From Lujinxingia vulgaris (lineage in GTDB: Bacteria > Myxococcota_A > Bradymonadia > Bradymonadales > Bradymonadaceae): a stretch of 64,000 nt of DNA. Below, piece after piece: positions 57,978 through 64,000 of this stretch. Both the position numbers and the translations under genes were made by a program. The notes beneath the pieces are model-generated. The model made no database searches, was not told the origin of the DNA, and saw only the letters and a list, made by a program, of their open reading frames with translations. The first letter of the stretch is position 1. Each line of letters begins with the position of its first letter. The stretch lies in contig NZ_VOSM01000005.1 in the NCBI RefSeq assembly GCF_007997015.1, forward strand, positions 186,001 to 250,000. The letters are read 5' to 3'.

Positions 57978-58193
57978 TCAGGGCGACTCGTCGAGCGTGA
58001 AGCCCACCTCGACCTTGACCTGATAATGGGCCACCGAGCCATCGGTGATGTGGCCACGGGTCTCTTTGACTTCAAACCAGCGCATGTTGCGCACCGATTC
58101 CCCGGCCTTTTTCAGGGCGTTGTCCACGGCGGCTTCGATGCCATCTGGCGAAGATCCGACCAGCGTAATGACCTTGTAGACATGATCGCTCAT
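57978..58193 (-). CDS. Dodecin
   Basis: The protein is 71 aa and matches the dodecin family ([25 protein letters not shown] ... [13 protein letters not shown] ... [11 protein letters not shown]). It has the flavin-stacking Trp in RWFEV. It forms a dodecamer storing flavin or CoA. GGGAG lies seven bases before the ATG. The next divergent gene encodes a flavin-dependent photolyase, a plausible functional link. Confidence 0.92.
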   Translation of the reverse strand: MSDHVYKVITLVGSSPDGIEAAVDNALKKAGESVRNMRWFEVKETRGHITDGSVAHYQVKVEVGFTLDESP

Positions 58194-58431
58194 AGCTTGC
58201 TCCCTTTGAGAAAAGTCGTCTTTGGCCGCGAGGGCTGCGGCGATGCGGCATCCCTCGCCGGCTTCCAGTGTGGGGCAGAACCTGCGCACACCTGCAGCGA
58301 TGGCCAGAGCCAAATTCTCTTTGCGAGGGCGACTTGCTTTTTTGTGCAGGTGGCGACACTTGGCGCGAGCTCCCCGCGATGCGGGGATTTTGCCTGAATA
58401 TCTGCAACTTCGATCGCTATCTGAGGTGACC

Positions 58432-59958
58432 ATGTCGACGCCGTCCTCACCCCACCCTGACGGAGCACCTGCCGGCGGCGCGCCCGCGATCCGCATCCGC
58501 GCGATCAACGACGCCCCGGTGCGCGAGCAGGGGGAGTTTGTGCTCTACTGGATGGTGGCCAACCGCCGCCCCCACTGGAACTTTGCCCTGGATCGGGCCG
58601 TGGCCCTGGCCGCCGAGCTCAACAAACCCCTGGTGGTGCTCGAAGCGCTGCGCCACGGCTACCGCTGGGCCAACGACCGTTTTCACGCCTTTGTACTTGA
58701 GGGCATGGCCGCCCAGACCGAGGCCTTTGAGGATGCGCCCCTGCTCTATTACCCCTTTGTGGAACGCGAGGACGCGCCGGGCAAAGGACTGATTGAGGCG
58801 CTGGCCGGGCGCGCGGCGGTGGTCATCAGCGATGATTATCCGGCCTTCTTCCTGCCGAAGATGCATCAGGCCGCCGCCGAGAAGATCGCGGTGCGCCTGG
58901 AGCTCGTCGACTCCAACGGGGTGGTGCCGATGCGCCTGCCCGACAAGATCTTTTCGCGGGCGTACGACTTTCGTCGTTTTCTGCACAAAAACCTCAACGC
59001 CTGGGTCGACGACTTCCCTCGCGCATCGCCTTTTGAAGGGGTAGCGCTGCCGACGATCGAAACGCTCGGCGACGAGGTGGAGTCCCGCTGGCCCCGGGCT
59101 GAGGAGGCCTTGCTGCGCGCCGAGCGCGAGGCGCTGGCCGCGCTCCCTATCGATCATTCCATCGCCCCCTCCGAGCAACTTCGGGGGGGCTGGAAAAAAG
59201 CACAGGCGCGTCTCAACACCTTTTTAGGCTGGCGGCTCGACCGCTACGCTGACGATCGCAACGACGTCGAAGACGGCGCGGCCAGCGGACTTTCGCCCTA
59301 CCTGCACTTTGGTCATATCAGCGCCCACGAGGTCTTCCGGGCGGTGGCCGAGCGCGAGGGGTGGAGCCCTTCTGACACGCAGCCCAAACACGCCAGTAAA
59401 CGCGCCGGCTTCTGGGGCATGAGCCCAGGCGCGGAGAGTTTTCTCGATGAGCTTTTGAGCTGGCGCGAGGTCGGCTTCAACTTCTGTCACTTTAATCCCG
59501 AGGGCTACGACCGCTTTGAGAGCCTTCCGGACTGGGCGCAGCAGACCCTGGCGGAGCATCGCGACGATGTGCGCGAGCATGTGTATTCGCTCGAAGAGTT
59601 TGCCGCCGGCCACACCCACGACGCGTTGTGGAACGCCGCGCAGATGGAGCTCGTGCACCGCGGGGTGATGCACAACTACCTGCGCATGCTCTGGGGCAAA
59701 AAGATCCTCCACTGGAGCCGCTCCCCGGAAGAAGCACTGGCGATCATGATCGAGCTCAACAACCGCTATGCGATCGACGGGCGAGATCCGAACTCATACA
59801 GCGGTATCTTCTGGGTGCTGGGGCGTTACGACCGGGCCTGGGGGCCGGAGCGCGAGATCTTTGGCAAGATCCGCTACATGACCTCCGACAGCACGCGTCG
59901 CAAAATGAAGGTCGATGGCTACATCGAGCGCTGGGCCGCCGAGGTCGAAGATGCCTGA
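58432..59958 (+). CDS. Class II CPD photolyase
   Basis: The protein is 508 aa. The C-terminal FAD region has class II marks: [53 protein letters not shown] and GKIRYM. The N-terminal part has the [11 protein letters not shown] of the class. It repairs cyclobutane pyrimidine dimers using light. The ATG at 58432 has TGAGGT upstream; the frame is open further up but unsupported. Its last codons overlap the next gene. Confidence 0.95.
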   Translation: MSTPSSPHPDGAPAGGAPAIRIRAINDAPVREQGEFVLYWMVANRRPHWNFALDRAVALAAELNKPLVVLEALRHGYRWANDRFHAFVLEGMAAQTEAFEDAPLLYYPFVEREDAPGKGLIEALAGRAAVVISDDYPAFFLPKMHQAAAEKIAVRLELVDSNGVVPMRLPDKIFSRAYDFRRFLHKNLNAWVDDFPRASPFEGVALPTIETLGDEVESRWPRAEEALLRAEREALAALPIDHSIAPSEQLRGGWKKAQARLNTFLGWRLDRYADDRNDVEDGAASGLSPYLHFGHISAHEVFRAVAEREGWSPSDTQPKHASKRAGFWGMSPGAESFLDELLSWREVGFNFCHFNPEGYDRFESLPDWAQQTLAEHRDDVREHVYSLEEFAAGHTHDALWNAAQMELVHRGVMHNYLRMLWGKKILHWSRSPEEALAIMIELNNRYAIDGRDPNSYSGIFWVLGRYDRAWGPEREIFGKIRYMTSDSTRRKMKVDGYIERWAAEVEDA

Positions 59959-61357
59959 GTTCACTCGCCGCACCGGCTACCCGGTCAGCTCGCTGGAGCT
60001 CTACGACTGGCACGCCCGGCCCGGGGCTTTTGAGCGCCTGGTGCCCCCCTGGGAGTCCATCGAGGTGCTGGAGCAGAGCGGGGGCATCGCCGACGGCGCG
60101 CGCCTTGTGATGCGCATCCAACAGGGGCCGGTGGGCGTGGTCTGGGAGGCCCACCACCGCGACCATATCGAGGGGCATCAGTTTGTGGACGAGCAGGTGC
60201 GCGGCCCCTTTAAACGCTGGACGCACACCCATCGTTTTGAAGATCTGGGGCCGCAGCAGAGCCTGCTGATCGATGAGGTTGACTACGCGCTGCCGATGGG
60301 GGCGTTGGGGCGTTTTTTCGGCGGAGGTTTTGCCGAAGAGCTGGTGGAGGCGATGTTTGCGTTTCGCCACCGGCGCACCGGCGATGATCTTCGACGGCAT
60401 CAGGCGCTCTCGAAAAAGCCGCTGCGCGTGGCGGTGAGCGGCAGCTCCGGCACGATCGGGCGAGCGCTGGTGGCCTTCTTGAGCACCGGCGGCCATGAGG
60501 TCTTTAAGATTGTGCGCCGGCGTGCGGTGGCCCCCGATGAGATCGCCTGGTCGGTGGACACCGGTGAGGTGGAGCAGAGCAAGCTCGAAGGGCTCGACGC
60601 GGTGGTGCACCTGGCCGGGGAGCCGGTGCTGGGAGGGCGTTGGTCGGAGGTTAAACGGCGGCGCATTGCGAAGAGTCGGGTCAAGGGCACCACTGCACTT
60701 TCCCGGGCCATCGCCGATCTCACGGATCCTCCGAAGATCTTTTTGAGCGCGAGCGCCATTGGCTATTACGGCGATCGCGGCGAAGAGGCGCTCGATGAGA
60801 ACGCCGACGCTGGAAGCGGCTTTCTGGCCGAAGTTTGCCGGGGGTGGGAGGCGGCCACCGAGGTCGCGCAAAACGCGGGGGTGCGCACGGTCCATCTGCG
60901 CATCGGCCAGGTGCTCGACCCTCGCGCCGGCGCGTTCGCCGAGCTTCGGCGCGCGCAGAAGTTCGGGGGCGCCACGCGCATCGGCAGCGGCGCGCAGTTT
61001 ATGAGCTGGATCGACCTGGACGATGTGCTCGGCGCGATCCTCTTTTTGATGGCCGACGAAAAAGGGCAGGCGCTTAAGGGGCCGGTCAACCTGGTGGCGC
61101 CGCGGGCCCAGACCAACGCCGAGGTGATGGCGACGATGGCGCGGGTGCTCGGTGGGGTGCGGGTGACGCCGGTGCCGGGCGCGGCGGTCAAAACGATCCT
61201 TGGGGCCGATGCTGCCCGCGAGACCGCCCTGGCCAGCCAGCGGGTCGTGCCGCGTCGGCTGCTCGATGCGGGCTTTGCGTTCTTTTACCCGGAGCTCGAT
61301 GAGGCGCTGGCGATGAAGTTCGGGGTGGCTCAGAGTCAACCCGGGACGCACGGTTGA
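59951..61357 (+). CDS. TIGR01777-family epimerase with N-terminal SRPBCC domain
   Basis: The protein is 468 aa. An N-terminal polyketide-cyclase/SRPBCC-type domain (about 1-155; LYDWHARPGAFERLVPPW) is fused to an NAD-binding epimerase domain. That domain shows AVSGSSGTIGRALVAFL, VVHLAGEPV, SASAIGYYGDRGEE with the Tyr of the SDR site, and VLGGVRVTPVPG. The function of this family is unknown, with a link to cell division in some taxa. GAGGT lies six bases before the ATG. It overlaps the photolyase stop by eight bases, so the two are coupled. Confidence 0.92.
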   Translation: MPEFTRRTGYPVSSLELYDWHARPGAFERLVPPWESIEVLEQSGGIADGARLVMRIQQGPVGVVWEAHHRDHIEGHQFVDEQVRGPFKRWTHTHRFEDLGPQQSLLIDEVDYALPMGALGRFFGGGFAEELVEAMFAFRHRRTGDDLRRHQALSKKPLRVAVSGSSGTIGRALVAFLSTGGHEVFKIVRRRAVAPDEIAWSVDTGEVEQSKLEGLDAVVHLAGEPVLGGRWSEVKRRRIAKSRVKGTTALSRAIADLTDPPKIFLSASAIGYYGDRGEEALDENADAGSGFLAEVCRGWEAATEVAQNAGVRTVHLRIGQVLDPRAGAFAELRRAQKFGGATRIGSGAQFMSWIDLDDVLGAILFLMADEKGQALKGPVNLVAPRAQTNAEVMATMARVLGGVRVTPVPGAAVKTILGADAARETALASQRVVPRRLLDAGFAFFYPELDEALAMKFGVAQSQPGTHG

Positions 61358-61372
61358 GCGCGTGGAGCAACC

Positions 61373-62530
61373 TTACGCGAGACTCGCCGCCTGACGCAGA
61401 AAGTCGTGATGTTCTGCGGCTCTGGCGGGGTCGGCGACCTCTCCGGCGGTCTCAACGCCCCGGGTTGCCGCGGCCTTTAAGAGGGCAGGTTGGGTGAGGT
61501 AGCGGCGCAGGTCGCCGGCGAGTTTTTGAGCGTCGCCGGGGGTGTGCAGGGCGTCTTCGGGCAGGAGCTCGGGCAGGCCACCGGCGCTGCTTCCCAGGGT
61601 GGGCACCGCGCGGGAGAGGGCCTCGACGACGGATCGGGGCAGCGCGTCTTCGCGGCTGGGCTGCACGTAGAGATCGAGGGTATCGAGCCAGTCGACAACC
61701 TCCTCACGCGGCAGCACCCCCTCGAAGTGCAACACCCCGTCCAGCCCCATCTGGCGGGCGCGCGCAAGCCAGGGCCCGGGCTCGCCACTGCCGGCGATAT
61801 GGAGCGTGGGACGCAGGTGAGCAGGCAGCAGGCTTATGGCCTTGAGCAGCACGTCGAGGCCTTTGTAGTGGAGGTCGAAGGCGGCGATCATGCCCACGCG
61901 CGCCGGGTGTGAGATCCCGGCGTCGATGCGGGCCAGGCGCTCGCGCAGCACCGACTCGTCAGGGAGATCGATGCGGGCGTCGCTCAGCGCCAGGATCTGG
62001 CCCCGGGCAGGGTAGCGGCCCTGGAGGTAGCGACGAGTGACGTAGTGCACAAAAGGGGCGCGGGCGGCCAGCGCGCGGGTTTGAAGGGCGGCCAGCGGTG
62101 CGTAGATTTTTCCGAAGATCGAGCCGTGATGCCAGTAGGCGCCCAGGGGGCAACCGACGACTTCGAAGACGAGGTTCTTTTGAGCGCGCAGCGCGCAGAA
62201 GGCCGCCAGGTTTCCCAGCACGCTGGTGCGGGCGATGACCAGGTCGGCCGGGGCGATGAGCGCGTCGATCTGGCGAGCGGCCTCGGGCATGCGAGTGAGC
62301 CAGCGGGCGGGGCTGGCCAGATCGGGGAGCGCGACGAAGTTCACCCCGGGGCGGTCGGCGCGCGAGGCGCCCGCAGGCGGGGAGGTGGGGCGCAGGCGAC
62401 CGGCAACGGTGAGGCGGTCGAAGACCGTGAGGTAGGGCTCCCAGGTGCGGCGGTCGGGGGCACCGGGGGCCCACATCTGGTCGTTGCGGGGGTAGAAGAT
62501 GCTGTCGTGGATGAAGATGGCGAGCGTCAT
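61373..62530 (-). CDS. Family-4-type glycosyltransferase
   Basis: The protein is 385 aa. The C-terminal Rossmann half has the GT4 pattern: LHIAGSGEPGPWL, LHFEGVLPREEVVDWLDTLDLYVQPSREDALPRSVVEALSRAVP. The EX7E-like region is degenerate. The N-terminal acceptor half starts MTLAIFIHDSIFYPRN. It is soluble or peripheral. Donor and acceptor are unknown, and no other polysaccharide genes lie near. The ATG at 62530 is chosen since the reading to 62692 begins with Cys/Pro-rich non-coding-like residues. Confidence 0.88.
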   Translation of the reverse strand: MTLAIFIHDSIFYPRNDQMWAPGAPDRRTWEPYLTVFDRLTVAGRLRPTSPPAGASRADRPGVNFVALPDLASPARWLTRMPEAARQIDALIAPADLVIARTSVLGNLAAFCALRAQKNLVFEVVGCPLGAYWHHGSIFGKIYAPLAALQTRALAARAPFVHYVTRRYLQGRYPARGQILALSDARIDLPDESVLRERLARIDAGISHPARVGMIAAFDLHYKGLDVLLKAISLLPAHLRPTLHIAGSGEPGPWLARARQMGLDGVLHFEGVLPREEVVDWLDTLDLYVQPSREDALPRSVVEALSRAVPTLGSSAGGLPELLPEDALHTPGDAQKLAGDLRRYLTQPALLKAAATRGVETAGEVADPARAAEHHDFLRQAASLA

Positions 62531-62760
62531 GGGCGCCAGAGGAGCGGGATGGAGGTGGGAAGGAGGCGCGGCGGTGCAGGCCTGTGCACGGTGCTGTGGA
62601 GGTGCCCGGGGAGCGCTGCTTTGAGAAGCGTAGCAGAGGGCGGGGGGAAGCGGCCAGCAGCAGCACACATCGCTGGCGAGCAGGCCGAGCAAAGGTTTGA
62701 AGAGAGGTGGTTGAGGCAGGTTCTATGCGCCTGATCGCCGCAAACTGAGTCATAACGGGG

Positions 62761-62803
62761 CCCCGGCCAGGCCGGGGATTGGATGGCGAGCGCAGGCGCT
62801 CGC
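62761..62803 (+). other. Two hairpins in the leader of the E1 operon
   Basis: CCCCGGC-CAG-GCCGGGG (62761-62777) and GCGAGCG-CAGG-CGCTCGC (62786-62803) lie 25-70 bp before the E1-alpha ATG. They could be an attenuator or mRNA stabiliser; no T-tract follows, so not a simple terminator. Confidence 0.5.
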
Positions 62804-62828
62804 TCTCGACTACCAGAAGGGGGAAAGG

Positions 62829-63842
62829 ATGGTCGCAGCAGAGCGTAAGGAGCAACCCGAACAGAACGAGGAGCGCATCGATCCCGGAGCGCGATTTGCG
62901 CAGATGGAGGGCGCGCTCAGCGAGAAGCTCTACGCTCAGATGCGCCTGATCCGCCGCTTTGAAGAGCAGCTTCTGGAGCGTTTTGATCGCGGCCTGCTGG
63001 TGGGCACCACCCACGCGTACATCGGCCAGGAGGCCGACGCGGTGGGGGTGATCAACCATCTGCGCGCCGGCGATGTGGTCTTTAGCAATCACCGCTGCCA
63101 CGGTCATTACCTGGTCTGGGGCGATAAGCCCGAGGCGCTGGCCGCCGAACTGATGGGGCGCTCAGGAGGGCTTGTGGGCGGGCGCGGCGGAAGCCAGCAC
63201 ATCTGCGACGGGGGCTTTTATACCAACGGCATTCAGGGGGGCATTGTGCCCGGAGCGCTGGGGCTCTCGCTGGCCAAAAAGGTGCGCGGCGAAGATGCGG
63301 TGGCGGTGGTCTTTATCGGCGACGGCACCCTGGGCCAGGGCGTGCTCTACGAGTGCCTGAACATGGCGAGCCTGTGGGGCGCGCCACTGCTGATCGTTCT
63401 GGAAGATAACGCCTGGGCGCAGTCCACGCCCAGCTACCGGGAGGTGGCCGGCTCGATGCTGGAGCGGGCGCGGGCTTTCGGGCTGGAAGCCGGTGAGATC
63501 GAATCAACCGACGCCGAAGACATCTACGACCACTTTGGGGGCATCATCGAGGACGTTCGCCAGAGCGTGCGCCCCCGGCTCGAGGTGATCCACACCTACC
63601 GCCTCTGCCACCACTCCCGCAGCGATGATCAGCGGCCCGCCGAAGAGGTCGAGGCGCGGCGCGCCGATGATCCCCTTCCGAAGCAGCGCCAGCGCGTCAG
63701 CGGGCAGCGCGCCCGGGCCATCGAAGAGGCGGTGGAGGCGCGGCTTCTGAAGGCCTTTGAGGCCGCAGAAGCCCAGGCGCAGCCTTCGATTGAGCAGCTC
63801 GACGATCCCCTCCTGCGCGGGATGCCCGGACCACATACCTGA
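62829..63842 (+). CDS. Thiamine-pyrophosphate dehydrogenase E1 component, alpha subunit
   Basis: The protein is 337 aa. MRLIRRFEEQLLERF, GQEADAVG, HRCHGHYL and the TPP motif IGDGTLGQGVLYECLN...LLIVLEDNAWAQS show the E1-alpha fold of pyruvate/acetoin/branched-chain 2-oxo acid dehydrogenases. The HRCHGHYL and GGRGGSQHI blocks are closest to pyruvate or acetoin (PdhA/AcoA) types. AAGGGGGAAAGG precedes the ATG. It is followed 58 bp on by the E1-beta gene, so the two form the heterotetrameric E1. Confidence 0.94.
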   Translation: MVAAERKEQPEQNEERIDPGARFAQMEGALSEKLYAQMRLIRRFEEQLLERFDRGLLVGTTHAYIGQEADAVGVINHLRAGDVVFSNHRCHGHYLVWGDKPEALAAELMGRSGGLVGGRGGSQHICDGGFYTNGIQGGIVPGALGLSLAKKVRGEDAVAVVFIGDGTLGQGVLYECLNMASLWGAPLLIVLEDNAWAQSTPSYREVAGSMLERARAFGLEAGEIESTDAEDIYDHFGGIIEDVRQSVRPRLEVIHTYRLCHHSRSDDQRPAEEVEARRADDPLPKQRQRVSGQRARAIEEAVEARLLKAFEAAEAQAQPSIEQLDDPLLRGMPGPHT

Positions 63843-63900
63843 GCCGCAGCGCGCGCCGAGGCCACCAGGCCGAACCTTTCACCCGAACCGGGAGCCGGTG

Positions 63901-64000
63901 ATGAGTCAGACTGTGTTGGAGTCTCTTAATCAGGCGTTGCATCGCATGATGCAGGCCGATGAGCGTGTGCACCTCATCGGCGAAGATCTTCTCGACCCTT
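63901..64000 (+). CDS. E1 component, beta subunit (cut by window end)
   Basis: ATG at 63901 with GGGAG six bases upstream begins an open frame, MSQTVLESLNQALHRMMQADERVHLIGEDLLDP, that continues past the window edge. The LNQAL...DERVHLIGEDL pattern is the start of E1-beta subunits. It pairs with the alpha subunit gene upstream. Confidence 0.88.
   Translation, partial: MSQTVLESLNQALHRMMQADERVHLIGEDLLDP

Overview
This is GC-rich bacterial DNA with SD-led genes, mostly single genes or short operons on both strands. I infer a delta-proteobacterial/Myxococcota-type organism, possibly a Bradymonadales-like predator. The inference rests on many lipoproteins, a MYXO-CTERM-like sorting tail, multi-Kazal lipoproteins, a TonB-domain/receptor fusion, a membrane Ser/Thr kinase, orphan PAS histidine kinases and a PATAN-type receiver protein. 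No 16S rRNA or tRNA was seen, so the lineage is inference only.

0-19 kb. After a truncated gene end come a zinc-ribbon/GIDE-like membrane protein, a 42-bp palindromic tandem array, a secreted C-terminally anchored protein and a membrane protein with five zinc ribbons. Next are three consecutive Kazal-inhibitor lipoproteins (11 domains in total), then a lipoprotein/TonB-dependent receptor pair. Housekeeping genes follow: a Ppx/GppA phosphatase, MsrA, an RNA m5U methyltransferase and an ABC1/UbiB kinase. A second palindromic array (41/82-bp period) lies between the last two. A GNAT-like protein ends the region.

19-31.5 kb. An exbB-exbD-tonB operon could energise the receptor at 7.4-10.4 kb. 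It is followed by two paralogous exported double-rhodanese sulfurtransferases, a large unrecognised protein of 739 aa, an SseB-like protein, a NosR/NapH-type iron-sulfur membrane protein with a heavy-metal-binding N-terminus, an AI-2E-type permease and a Ser/Thr kinase.

31.5-45.9 kb. A 155-bp inverted-repeat element precedes a 1252-aa receiver/PATAN/TPR protein with a degenerate phosphoacceptor site and an 18-bp-repeat low-complexity tract. Then come tsaD, a roadblock-like protein, a TatA-like/membrane-protein pair, a CPBP protease, a PAS histidine kinase, a MerC-like protein, an eight-repeat His/Gln protein, a DsbD-type transporter and its likely redox-partner lipoprotein.

46-64 kb. This part holds a hydrolase lipoprotein, prfC, gpsA, two cNMP-binding proteins, a CHRD-domain lipoprotein, thyA-folA, a NYN/OST-HTH protein, gloA, a second histidine kinase, dodecin, a class II photolyase overlapping a TIGR01777 epimerase, a glycosyltransferase, and the start of an E1 alpha/beta dehydrogenase operon running off the window.

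The least explained structures are the two palindromic tandem arrays with about 41-42 bp period (close to four helical turns), the two roughly 155-160 bp inverted-repeat elements, the Kazal lipoprotein cluster, the TonB-domain/receptor fusion and the 739-aa protein. Nothing here proves a new defence or mobile system. No CRISPR, integrase or transposase was found.
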